From: CALHKP01 sp963558075 | Lineage (GTDB): Bacteria > Bacillota > Clostridia > Peptostreptococcales > Anaerovoracaceae | Reading direction: 5' to 3' | Length of the DNA stretch: 14,917 nt | NCBI GenBank assembly: GCA_963558075.1 | Contig: CAUWFN010000004.1 | Location: forward strand, 1-14,917 | Part shown: positions 1 through 6,440 of the stretch, piece after piece | Numbering within the stretch: position 1 is the stretch's first letter | Layout: each line of letters starts with the position of its first letter | Program-made: the position numbers and the translations under genes | The notes under the pieces: model-generated | What the model saw: only the letters and a program-made list of their open reading frames with translations | Database searches by the model: none | Told to the model about the DNA's origin: nothing

Positions 1-2
1 TT

Positions 3-360
3 TGGTGGAAGCGAGGAGAGTCGAACTCCTGTCCGAAAGCATTTCCACAGGACTTTCTCCGGGTGCATTTGATGTTTTGATTTTCGCTCATGTCAGCGCC
101 CATCAACAGGCTATGGCACTTGCTATCCCGTTGTTCCCCTACGGTACCGGGAACTCCCGCAGAGTTTTCCTGTATGGTCGATGCCAGGTCTTTAGCCTAC
201 AGGTAAACTAAAGCTGACACGCGGGCTGCGAACTAGGCAGCGATTGCGAAATTATTGTTATTTTTAGCGTTTATATTTAAACGGCCACTTTTTACGTAGA
301 CTTGGCGACTACGACCCGCTTATCCGGCTTCTACACCCCCGTCGAAACCTTTACGCCCCC
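3..360 (-). ncRNA. ssrA: transfer-messenger RNA (tmRNA)
   Basis: tmRNA rescues stalled ribosomes together with SmpB by acting first as an alanyl-tRNA mimic and then as a short mRNA. On the minus strand the 5' end starts GGGGGCGUAAAGG at 360, and the 3' end reads CGCUUCCACCA with the CCA encoded. The ends pair as a 7-bp acceptor stem with two G-U pairs. The T-arm GUUCGACUC sequence is visible near the 3' end. The tag frame resumes at GCU (268-266) and reads A-KNNNNFAIAA, then a UAG stop at 235-233. The tag ends in -AIAA rather than the commoner -ALAA. Length (358 nt) is normal. smpB lies just upstream on the same strand. The terminator must lie left of the window. Confidence 0.97.
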
Positions 361-380
361 ATATTAAATTGTAAGTTTAG

Positions 381-386
381 ATTATA
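381..386 (-). promoter_or_regulatory. putative -10 box of ssrA
   Basis: A perfect TATAAT on the minus strand lies 20 nt upstream of the mature tmRNA 5' end. That would place transcription start near 374 and leave a short leader for RNase P to remove. No good -35 hexamer is visible 16-18 nt upstream, where the DNA is AT-rich. ssrA may also be read from the operon upstream. Confidence 0.5.
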
Positions 387-415
387 ATGCTACATTTTTA
401 AATTAATTTGTAATA

Positions 416-519
416 CCGACTTGCATTGCAGAACAATATTTCCGACTGCCATCGTAGAATAATAATACAGACTTGCATCGCAGAATAATATTACTGACTT
501 GTATTACATATTTGTAGCA
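416..519. repeat. 26-bp tandem repeat, about 3.5 copies
   Basis: Units start at 416, 442, 468 and 494, an exact period of 26 bp. The consensus is about CCGACTTGCATCGCAG followed by AATAATATTA. Units 1 and 3 match at 22 of 26 bases and units 2 and 3 at 21 of 26. Unit 4 is preserved only in its first half (CTGACTTGTATTACA). The array lies between smpB and the ssrA promoter. Function unknown. Confidence 0.8.
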
Positions 520-543
520 TTGATTTCTAATAATATATTCTCA

Positions 544-574
544 GCAGACATTGGTATATGTAATCAATGCCTGC
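544..574. other. inverted repeat downstream of smpB
   Basis: Ten-base arms (544-553 and 565-574, GCAGACATTG / CAATGCCTGC, one mismatch that becomes G-U on one strand) flank an 11-nt loop, 14 nt past the smpB stop. No T-run follows on either strand, so it is at best a weak or non-canonical terminator. It could instead be an mRNA 3'-end stabiliser or processing site. Confidence 0.5.
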
Positions 575-587
575 CGGATATTATATT

Positions 588-1049
588 TTACCTCTGTTTC
601 ATCGCTCTGTCAATCTTTCGAGCTGCATCTTTTTTTGCTATGTCAGCGCGCTTGTCATAGTTTTTCTTACCGCGTGCCACTGCAATTTCCATCTTTGCTC
701 TGCCGTCCTCGTTGATATACATAGAAAGGGGAACGATAGTAAGTCCGTCTAGTGTTGTAGAGCCTACGAGCTTCATTATCTCACGCTTGTGAAGAAGAAG
801 CTTTCGAGGTCTCAGAGGATCAACGTTAAATCTGTTTCCCTGCTCATATGGACTTATATTCATTCCATATATGAACATCTCACCGTTTTCAACCTTGGCA
901 TAGCTTTCTTTGATGCTGACTTTGCCCGCTCTTACAGATTTAATTTCTGTACCTGTGAGCACGATGCCAGCCTCGTATGTGTCTTCTATAAAATAATCGT
1001 GGCGAGCTTTTTTGTTGTTTGCCACTAGCTTACGTTGTCTTTTTCCCAT
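588..1049 (-). CDS. smpB: SsrA-binding protein SmpB
   Basis: SmpB binds the tRNA-like domain of tmRNA and delivers it to stalled ribosomes with EF-Tu. The 153-residue product has the family's normal length. It carries the OB-fold signatures: an N-terminal basic stretch followed by 'YFIEDTYEAGIVLTGTEIKS', then 'VSIKESYAKV', 'HKREI' and the lysine/arginine-rich C-terminal tail (GKKNYDKRADIAKKDAARKI) that enters the mRNA channel. The ATG has a GAGGAG ribosome binding site that overlaps the end of lepB. Only 2 nt separate it from lepB, so it is very probably co-transcribed with lepB and the pseudouridine synthase. It lies directly upstream of its RNA partner ssrA. Confidence 0.97.
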   Translation of the reverse strand: MGKRQRKLVANNKKARHDYFIEDTYEAGIVLTGTEIKSVRAGKVSIKESYAKVENGEMFIYGMNISPYEQGNRFNVDPLRPRKLLLHKREIMKLVGSTTLDGLTIVPLSMYINEDGRAKMEIAVARGKKNYDKRADIAKKDAARKIDRAMKQR

Positions 1050-1051
1050 AG

Positions 1052-1606
1052 TTACTCCTCGTTATAAGGATTATGTATAGTGCCTATATCGCTAAGAGGG
1101 AAAAGCCTAAAAACGACTTTGCCGACTATGCTTTCTTCCGGAACAAAACCGACTCTCGGCGATCTGCTATCGATGCTGACAAGTCTGTTGTCACCCATGC
1201 AAAAATATGTGCCATCGGGCACCATCAAATCCTGAATATGACCATTTGTTGTCTGATCTTTTGTATATGAATCGTCATTTACAATGCCATTTACATAAAC
1301 CTCTCCGTCTATGACTGAGATTTCATCACCTGGAATGGCAATAACGCGCTTGATAAGAAGCTTGTCTGCACCAGATTCTGTTTTCATACCTGAGTTGAAA
1401 ACGATAACATCTCCTCTTTCGGGATCATTTCCAAAGAGTCTGTAAGATTGTCTACTTACAAATAGATAATCATTCTCATTAAAATTAGGCTCCATAGAGC
1501 TTTCCTTTACAACAGTAGGTTTTATAAACTGCATTACCGCAACAGCGATGAGTATTGCAATCAAAATGTCTTTGACCCATTCCTTCATAGATAAATCTTT
1601 CTCCAT
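1052..1606 (-). CDS. lepB: signal peptidase I
   Basis: Type I signal peptidase cleaves signal peptides from exported proteins on the outer face of the membrane. The 184-residue protein has one N-terminal membrane segment (about residues 11-29), the Gram-positive single-anchor (SipS-like) form. The Ser/Lys dyad is visible: S37 in 'ESSMEP' and K86 in 'IKRVIAIPGDE'. The 'MGDNR' box is at 137-141, followed by 'DSR' at 146-148. The usual small or Asn residues between these boxes are replaced by L-V (NRLVSIDSR), a mild departure. The start at 1606 is preceded by GGGGGAAAC overlapping the end of the upstream gene. A second Met at residue 7 lacks as good a site. It is the middle gene of a three-gene run with 2-nt gaps on both sides. 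Confidence 0.95.
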   Translation of the reverse strand: MEKDLSMKEWVKDILIAILIAVAVMQFIKPTVVKESSMEPNFNENDYLFVSRQSYRLFGNDPERGDVIVFNSGMKTESGADKLLIKRVIAIPGDEISVIDGEVYVNGIVNDDSYTKDQTTNGHIQDLMVPDGTYFCMGDNRLVSIDSRSPRVGFVPEESIVGKVVFRLFPLSDIGTIHNPYNEE

Positions 1607-1608
1607 TC

Positions 1609-2583
1609 TTAGTTTCCCCCAAATAAATTACTCTTGATTCTCGCAAAATCCGGTGGAAGCTCGCATTCTATGCTCCGGCCATTCAGATATGACAGAAGAC
1701 CTTCGCATCCGTCAAACTCAAGTTTGTATGCGTGGAGCAGCTGAGTAGTCCATCCGTATTTTTTTCTGATGAAATCGTTAACTTTTCGATTTCCGTATTT
1801 AGCATCTCCTATAATAGGATACCCCTCTTTTGCTAAATGAGCACGTATCTGATGTGTACGCCCTGTAATAATTCTTACTTCAACGAGAGTATATCCGCCG
1901 GCGCTTTCGAGTGGTTTTGCTATAGTTTCCATAGTAAGACCCTGATCAGAATCGGCAGATACTACTTTTACCGTGTTTGTACTGCGGTCCTTAACGGCTT
2001 TGTCATATAGATGAAGCTCTCTGTCAAGGGTGCCCTTTACAATTGTAAGGTAATATTTTGAAATAGAATTTCTTTCTCTAATCAGTTTATTGAGCATACG
2101 TAGCGACTCGCTATTTTTGCCGAACAAAACAAGTCCTGTCGTATTTCGGTCTAGTCTGTTGACAGACGCAGGAGTGAAAGTTTTCTCTGTACGTGGATTA
2201 TATGCTCCCTCTGCAATCAGGTAGTCGATTACCTGGTTTGCAAGGTGGTTCCTTTTTTCTGTCTGATCGCCGTGAGTAAGAAGCCCAAAAGGCTTTTCGG
2301 CAACCAAGATATTATCATCCTCATATGCGATTGAAAACTGTTTTTTTGTCTTGCGACGCTGAGGTTTTTTTCTGTATTTTTCGATGTCTGCTTCAGACAT
2401 ATAGAGATTTAGAACATCTCCCTCTTTTAGAACTGTATCTTCCTTTGCACGTTTTCCGTTAACCTTTACGTCCTTTCTAATGGTTTTGTATATGAGGGAA
2501 AGTGGTGCATTTTCCAGATATTTCCTGAGAAATCTGTCTAGTCTCTGATTTTCTTCATTTTTGCCTATTTCTACACATATCAT
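1609..2583 (-). CDS. RluA-family rRNA pseudouridine synthase
   Basis: This enzyme isomerises uridines in RNA, most likely in 23S rRNA as for RluC/RluD. The 324 residues contain an N-terminal S4 RNA-binding domain (about 12-60, 'QRLDRFL...SLIYKTIRKDVKVNGKR') and a catalytic domain (about 85-300). The catalytic Asp is D145 in 'VNRLDRNTTGL', and 'GRTHQIRAHL' is at 241-250. The S4 domain places it nearer RluC than RluA. The ATG is fixed by an in-frame TAG two codons upstream. No ribosome binding site precedes it and the -10 box ends 7 nt before it, which suggests a leaderless mRNA. It is the first gene of the unit with lepB and smpB. The exact target base cannot be read from the sequence. Confidence 0.93.
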   Translation of the reverse strand: MICVEIGKNEENQRLDRFLRKYLENAPLSLIYKTIRKDVKVNGKRAKEDTVLKEGDVLNLYMSEADIEKYRKKPQRRKTKKQFSIAYEDDNILVAEKPFGLLTHGDQTEKRNHLANQVIDYLIAEGAYNPRTEKTFTPASVNRLDRNTTGLVLFGKNSESLRMLNKLIRERNSISKYYLTIVKGTLDRELHLYDKAVKDRSTNTVKVVSADSDQGLTMETIAKPLESAGGYTLVEVRIITGRTHQIRAHLAKEGYPIIGDAKYGNRKVNDFIRKKYGWTTQLLHAYKLEFDGCEGLLSYLNGRSIECELPPDFARIKSNLFGGN

Positions 2584-2590
2584 ACTACTA

Positions 2591-2619
2591 ATTATACAAC
2601 ATGATGTGTTCTAAATCAA
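2591..2619 (-). promoter_or_regulatory. sigma-A promoter of the rluA-like/lepB/smpB unit
   Basis: On the minus strand a TTGATT -35 (2614-2619), a 17-nt spacer and a perfect TATAAT -10 (2591-2596) are followed by TAGTAGT and then the ATG at 2583. The predicted start falls on or next to the A of the start codon. A 12-bp palindrome (2617-2628) overlaps the -35 box. Confidence 0.75.
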
Positions 2620-2628
2620 AACGTTTTG
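2617..2628. promoter_or_regulatory. palindrome CAAAACGTTTTG, possible operator
   Basis: This is a perfect 12-bp palindrome that overlaps the upstream half of the -35 hexamer of the pseudouridine-synthase promoter. The position fits a repressor or activator site. It is AT-rich, and a single copy could be chance. Confidence 0.35.
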
Positions 2629-2760
2629 GGTAATTTGAGTTAAAAGATTCAGGTTTTTTAAGTTTTCTTGAGAGCTGTTGCGTGAGCCTTGTTTTATAAC
2701 CAAAAATATGATAAATTATACACATGGATGTAAAAGTAATTACAGGATCGAGGTGAGAGA

Positions 2761-3267
2761 TTGAAAAAACTCAAAGACTTTTTATATGATAAGAACGATA
2801 TTATAATTGCACTGTGTATTCTCGTAGTTGCAGGCCTTTTGATAATCTGGAGGATTGATGCAATAATGCAGTATCCACAGACGCTTGCACAGGAGACTCA
2901 TACTGTAGAGACTACAGACGACAAGGCTGTTGATGATTCCGACAAGGATGATTCCGACAAGTCTAGCAAAAAGGACAAAGACAAAAAAGATAATGACAAG
3001 TCTGACAAAAAAGACTCCGAAACCACCCAGTCATCTGGTGTATGGTCAGGTGAAACTCTTGCAAAGGATGTTACTGTTACAGTAGCCGGTGGAAGTGCTG
3101 CGGGAGCTGTTCAGTCTCTTATTGATGCAGGTCTATTTGAATCTTACGATGATTATGTATCAGTATGCAATTATTACGGCCTAGTACCGGAAAATATCAA
3201 AGCAACAACGTTTACCTTTGCTGCAGGCTCAACAAAAGCAGATATTGCAGTTAAGGTAACAGAATAA
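2761..3267 (+). CDS. membrane-anchored MltG-like LysM-domain protein (no catalytic domain)
   Basis: The 168-residue protein has a short cytoplasmic N-terminus, one membrane segment (about 13-31) and a Lys/Asp/Ser-rich low-complexity linker (about 52-90). Its C-terminal domain (about 102-168) follows the pattern of the LysM-like domain that precedes the catalytic region of MltG/YceG: 'AGGSAAGAVQSLIDAGLFESYDDYVSVC...' then 'TFTFAAGSTKADIAVKVTE'. The MltG lytic-transglycosylase domain is absent, so it probably binds or positions at peptidoglycan rather than cutting it. The start is TTG with GAGGTGAG upstream. It lies 36 nt before fba on the same strand, with no terminator between. The MltG relation is inferred from pattern and is moderately sure. 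Cell-wall function is inference. Confidence 0.7.
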   Translation: MKKLKDFLYDKNDIIIALCILVVAGLLIIWRIDAIMQYPQTLAQETHTVETTDDKAVDDSDKDDSDKSSKKDKDKKDNDKSDKKDSETTQSSGVWSGETLAKDVTVTVAGGSAAGAVQSLIDAGLFESYDDYVSVCNYYGLVPENIKATTFTFAAGSTKADIAVKVTE

Positions 3268-3303
3268 TTATTGACAAAAGAACGTAAATCCAGGAGGTAA
3301 AAA

Positions 3304-4233
3304 ATGGCATTAGTAACAACAAAAGAAATGTTCGCAAAAGCAATCAACAGCGACTATGCGATTGGTGCTTTCAACGTGAATAACATGGAAATTATCCAGG
3401 GTATTGTCGATGCTGCACAGCTAGAGAATGCTCCTCTAATTCTTCAGGTTTCAGCGGGAGCACGTAAATATGCAAAGCCTGCTTATCTGACAAAGCTTGT
3501 AGAGGCTGCAATTATCGATACAGGTGTTGATGTTGCTCTTCATCTTGACCACGGTGAAGATTTCGAAATCTGCAAAAAATGTGTAGATGACGGATTTACA
3601 TCAGTTATGATCGACGGATCAAAGCATTCTTTCGAAGAGAACATTGCACTGACAAAGAAAGTTGTTGAATATGCACATGACCATGGAGTAGTAGTAGAAG
3701 CTGAGCTTGGAAAGCTTGCAGGAGTAGAAGATAACATCAAGGTTGACGCTAGAAGCGCAACATTCACAGATCCAGATGAAGCTGCTGAATTCGTTGAAAG
3801 AACAGGTGTTGACTCACTTGCTATAGCTATCGGAACAAGCCACGGAGCATACAAGTTCAAGGGCGAACCTTATCTTGATTTCGAAAGACTCAAGAAAATC
3901 CACAGCCTAATTCCTGATACACCACTTGTACTTCACGGAGCATCATCAGTTCTTAAGGAATTCGTAGATAGATGTAACGAATATGGTGGAGAAATTCCAG
4001 GAGCACAGGGAGTACCGGAAGATATGATTCATGAAGCAGTTAAATACGGAATCTGCAAAGTAAACGTAGACACTGACCTTCGTCTTGCTATGACAGCAGA
4101 AATCAGAAGATACCTTGTAGAGCATCCTGCAGAATTTGACCCAAGAAAATATCTTGGACCAGGAAGAGATGCAATCACAAGAATGGTTCAGCATAAGATT
4201 AGAGATATGCTGAATGCATCAGGAAGAAAATAA
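3304..4233 (+). CDS. fba: class II fructose-1,6-bisphosphate aldolase
   Basis: This zinc-dependent glycolytic/gluconeogenic enzyme splits fructose-1,6-bisphosphate into dihydroxyacetone phosphate and glyceraldehyde-3-phosphate. The 309 residues match the usual class II length. The catalytic Asp and first zinc ligand are D82 and H83 in 'ALHLDHGEDFE'. The other zinc ligands are H180 in 'IGTSHGAYKF' and H211 in 'VLHGASS'. Phosphate-binding 'VNVDTDLR' follows. Glutamate E134 in 'VEAELGKLAG' is also in place. The start has a near-perfect site (CCAGGAGGTAAAAA-ATG). The gene uses a cleaner, GCA/AGA-rich codon set than its neighbours, as expected for a highly expressed gene. A strong terminator follows. 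Confidence 0.96.
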   Translation: MALVTTKEMFAKAINSDYAIGAFNVNNMEIIQGIVDAAQLENAPLILQVSAGARKYAKPAYLTKLVEAAIIDTGVDVALHLDHGEDFEICKKCVDDGFTSVMIDGSKHSFEENIALTKKVVEYAHDHGVVVEAELGKLAGVEDNIKVDARSATFTDPDEAAEFVERTGVDSLAIAIGTSHGAYKFKGEPYLDFERLKKIHSLIPDTPLVLHGASSVLKEFVDRCNEYGGEIPGAQGVPEDMIHEAVKYGICKVNVDTDLRLAMTAEIRRYLVEHPAEFDPRKYLGPGRDAITRMVQHKIRDMLNASGRK

Positions 4234-4283
4234 GTAGAAAAAATAAAGAAACCTAAATAAGGTATTCTAAATAATCGTAAACG

Positions 4284-4315
4284 AAAACAGCTGACGTAAA
4301 GTCAGCTGTTTTTTT
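4284..4315 (+). terminator. rho-independent terminator of fba, probably bidirectional
   Basis: A 12-bp perfect stem AAAACAGCTGAC / GTCAGCTGTTTT with a GTAAA loop is followed by a T-run to 4315. On the minus strand the same stem is followed by TTTTCGTTT, so it can also end the convergent TetR-family gene whose stop is at 4352. Confidence 0.92.
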
Positions 4316-4351
4316 GAAGTAAGCTTCAAGTGGTTTTGATATTGCAGCAAA

Positions 4352-5008
4352 TCAACTATACGGATTTAGCCGTAGAAATTCTTCGACAGCAGATTTGGTA
4401 ATTTTGTATTCGTCAAAAGAAACATCGATATCGGGAAGTATCAGATGAATAAAAAAATGATCAAAGGCATCTGATATAGAGTAGTCTACTGCACCTCGTT
4501 TAATCGCAGATAGTAGGGCCTTTGCGTAGGCATCGCTTGTCAGAATGAAAATAGTCATTTCATCTTCGCTTTTGTTTATGCCTTTTGTTTCAAATAGATA
4601 AGAAAGTGGAGCATAATATTCTTCGCGAACTCTAGAAAGCTCGTATCTGTCATACATGCGGTAGTCAATCATGTTAAAAAAGAAATCTTCTGTGGCAGGA
4701 TTGAATGCAAGATTTTCGACCATTAGTTTGTACTGCAGAATACATATAAACAGTGGCGAATATCGATTTTCCTGACGGATTTCTTTGATATAAGTTATTA
4801 TTTTATCTGTTTCGATATCATAAATTTCTGAGGCTATATCATTTTTATTTTTGAAATAATAATATATTGCAGTGTGTGTAATACCAAGACTCTTTGCAAT
4901 GTCTTTTATGTCGGTCTGAGTAAATCCGTTTTCGGCAAATAGCTGACGGCTTGTATCTAGTATCGCCTGCCTTGTTCTGCTGCCCTTTTCGTATGCTATA
5001 GGTATCAC
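4352..5008 (-). CDS. TetR-family transcriptional regulator
   Basis: A one-component repressor-type regulator of 218 residues. The N-terminal HTH (about 12-58) is typical: 'TRQAILDTSRQLFAENGF', 'DIKDIAKSLGITHTAIYYYFKNKNDI'. The remaining helical domain, which would bind ligand and dimerise, has no recognisable subfamily signature. It is divergent from the YgjP-like and GNAT genes, which are the nearest candidate targets. The GTG at 5008 is itself inside an AGAGGTGAT element that looks like the ribosome binding site, so the true start may be a few codons further in (see findings). An extended -10 promoter lies upstream. Confidence 0.88.
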   Translation of the reverse strand: MIPIAYEKGSRTRQAILDTSRQLFAENGFTQTDIKDIAKSLGITHTAIYYYFKNKNDIASEIYDIETDKIITYIKEIRQENRYSPLFICILQYKLMVENLAFNPATEDFFFNMIDYRMYDRYELSRVREEYYAPLSYLFETKGINKSEDEMTIFILTSDAYAKALLSAIKRGAVDYSISDAFDHFFIHLILPDIDVSFDEYKITKSAVEEFLRLNPYS

Positions 5009-5035
5009 CTCTTTGAGTTATATGTTACAATTTAG

Positions 5036-5044
5036 ATTATATCA
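5036..5044 (-). promoter_or_regulatory. extended -10 promoter of the TetR-family gene
   Basis: The minus strand reads TGATATAAT, a perfect extended -10 (TGnTATAAT), with a start expected near 5029. That leaves about a 20-nt leader. The -35 region is poor, which is normal for extended -10 promoters. Confidence 0.6.
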
Positions 5045-5087
5045 CATATTTTCACGGCCTGTAATTTATACATTATTGTGAATTATG

Positions 5088-5096
5088 TGGTAAAAT
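5088..5096 (+). promoter_or_regulatory. extended -10 promoter of the YgjP-like gene
   Basis: TGGTAAAAT matches the extended -10 consensus TGnTATAAT at all but one base and lies 31 nt before the TTG start. No -35 is clear. It is back to back with the TetR-family promoter about 45 bp away, so one bound regulator could affect both. I see no convincing palindromic operator between them. Confidence 0.5.
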
Positions 5097-5127
5097 ATTA
5101 GAAGATATTAATTTTGCGGAGGAAATT

Positions 5128-5694
5128 TTGATAAGGGAATATAGATATTCGGAAAATGAGTGCTTTGCTATCGAAGTCATATATTCAAAGCGAAAGAGTA
5201 TAGGCCTTGAAGTGAGAGCTGACGGCCGTGTAATTGCTAGGGCACCTGCAAGGCTTAGCGACAGAGAGCTTGTAGCATTTTTGGAAAAACACAGAAAATG
5301 GGTTTACAATCATCTTAAAAAGAGAAGGGCTCAGGACCGAGAAAAGAGAGGTTTTAATTTTCCTGATTATGATAACCTTAATGCGAGAGAAAAGGCTTTG
5401 ATAAAAGCAAAGCTTCGTGAGCGGGCTGAGCATTATAGCAAAATCATGAATGTCGATTTTGCAAGGCTTACCGTGAAAAACCAGAAGACTAGATGGGGGA
5501 GCTGCAGTAGTTTGGGAAATTTGAATTTCAATTATAGGCTGTATTATCTTCCGCTAGAGCTTATGGATTATGTTGTGGTTCATGAGCTTGCACACAGAAA
5601 ACATATGGATCATTCGAAGGAGTTTTGGAGCCTTGTGGAAAGTGTGATTCCTGATTATAGAGAGCGAAGAAAAGCGCTGAAAAGCATATATTGA
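5128..5694 (+). CDS. YgjP/SprT-like zinc metallopeptidase-fold protein (DUF45)
   Basis: The 188-residue protein has the YgjP layout. An N-terminal beta-rich part ('SKRKSIGLEVRADGRVIARAP') is followed by a charged helical middle (about 50-105), 'RWGSCSSLGNLNFNYRL' (122-138), and the zinc motif 'VVHELAHRKHMDHSKEFW' (150-167). H152, E153 and H156 form HExxH and H162 is the likely third ligand. Members are often annotated M48-family metal-dependent hydrolases, and the physiological substrate is not well defined. The start is TTG with GCGGAGG six bases upstream. It lies 38 nt before the GNAT gene and is probably co-transcribed with it. It is divergent from the TetR-family gene. Confidence 0.87.
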   Translation: MIREYRYSENECFAIEVIYSKRKSIGLEVRADGRVIARAPARLSDRELVAFLEKHRKWVYNHLKKRRAQDREKRGFNFPDYDNLNAREKALIKAKLRERAEHYSKIMNVDFARLTVKNQKTRWGSCSSLGNLNFNYRLYYLPLELMDYVVVHELAHRKHMDHSKEFWSLVESVIPDYRERRKALKSIY

Positions 5695-5732
5695 TAGAAT
5701 AATAAGGCAAGAGGATAAATGGAGGTTTTGTT

Positions 5733-6266
5733 ATGGGAAAAAGAATATTTCGCCCGGCGGTCGAATCTGACATCAAAGCAGTTTCTGAGATTTACAGAAA
5801 AATTCACGACGCTGAGGAGGCTGGAAAGTTTACAATCGGATGGGAAAGAGGCGTTTATCCAGAGGAGGATACAGCTTTAGAATCCCTTGAAAGAGGAGAT
5901 TTGTTTGTATGCGAGGAGGATGGAAAAGTCACTGCTTCTGCAATAATAAACAGGGTGCAGGTAGATGTGTATGAAGGAGCAGATTGGAAATATGAGGCTA
6001 GTGATGATCAAATAATGGTTCTTCATACTCTTGTTGTAGATCCAGATGAAGGGCGAAATGGAACGGGAAGCGGATTTGTAAAATTTTACGAGGATTATGC
6101 AAAAGAGCAAGGCAGCACTGTTTTGAGAATGGATACAAACGAGAGAAATTCAGCGGCAAGAGCCATGTATGCTAAGCTTGGATATTCGGAGATAGGTGTT
6201 GCGCCTTGTGTGTTTAACGGTATCGAAGGCGTAAGACTTGTACTAATGGAAAAAAGCTTAAAGTAG
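5733..6266 (+). CDS. GNAT-family N-acetyltransferase
   Basis: The GNAT fold transfers acetyl from acetyl-CoA to an amine. The 177-residue protein starts with the usual 'IFRPAVESDIKAVSEIYRKI'. It has motif A around 97-120 ('VLHTLVVDPDEGRNGTGSGFVKF') and motif B at 134-151 ('DTNERNSAARAMYAKLGY'). The acetyl-CoA loop R-N-G-T-G-S-G is slightly off the Q/RxxGxG/A pattern but usable. The substrate cannot be told. Start ATG with GGAGG upstream. It is the second gene after the YgjP-like gene and is followed by a bidirectional terminator. Confidence 0.88.
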   Translation: MGKRIFRPAVESDIKAVSEIYRKIHDAEEAGKFTIGWERGVYPEEDTALESLERGDLFVCEEDGKVTASAIINRVQVDVYEGADWKYEASDDQIMVLHTLVVDPDEGRNGTGSGFVKFYEDYAKEQGSTVLRMDTNERNSAARAMYAKLGYSEIGVAPCVFNGIEGVRLVLMEKSLK

Positions 6267-6351
6267 GCACATTTAATATAAAATGAACAAAACATCGGCA
6301 CTTTAGCAAGGGGTTATATTATGAAACCTACGGTTAGGAGCGTCTGTTATG

Positions 6352-6384
6352 AAAAAAGAACCACATGGTATGTGTGGTTATTTT
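6352..6384. terminator. bidirectional terminator between the GNAT and lipoprotein genes
   Basis: A 7-bp stem AACCACA (6359-6365) / TGTGGTT (6373-6379) has a 7-nt loop. On the minus strand CTTTTTTC follows, giving a good terminator for the lipoprotein gene. On the plus strand ATTTTGCTTTG follows, giving a weaker one for the GNAT gene. Confidence 0.75.
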
Positions 6385-6440
6385 GCTTTGGTATATAGTT
6401 TGCCTCTTGACTTTCACTAGTAAACAAATAATAGAATCAA

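Noticed and set aside
567..752. Plus-strand frame opposite the smpB 3' end
   Set aside because: It overlaps smpB on the other strand and lacks a ribosome binding site and protein-like features.
3271..3276. Perfect TTGACA upstream of fba
   Set aside because: No -10 box lies 16-18 nt downstream; that position is the ribosome binding site. Read-through from the upstream gene is more likely.
5009..5127. TetR operator in the divergent intergenic region
   Set aside because: Only loose partial repeats such as TTCAC...GTGAA 22 nt apart are visible; no convincing 14-20 bp palindrome.
6321..6420. Two overlapping small plus-strand frames (ATG at 6321, 25 codons; ATG at 6349 with AGGAG, 23 codons) that might be leader peptides
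   Set aside because: Both overlap a bidirectional terminator hairpin and no plus-strand gene follows for attenuation; coding is not supported.
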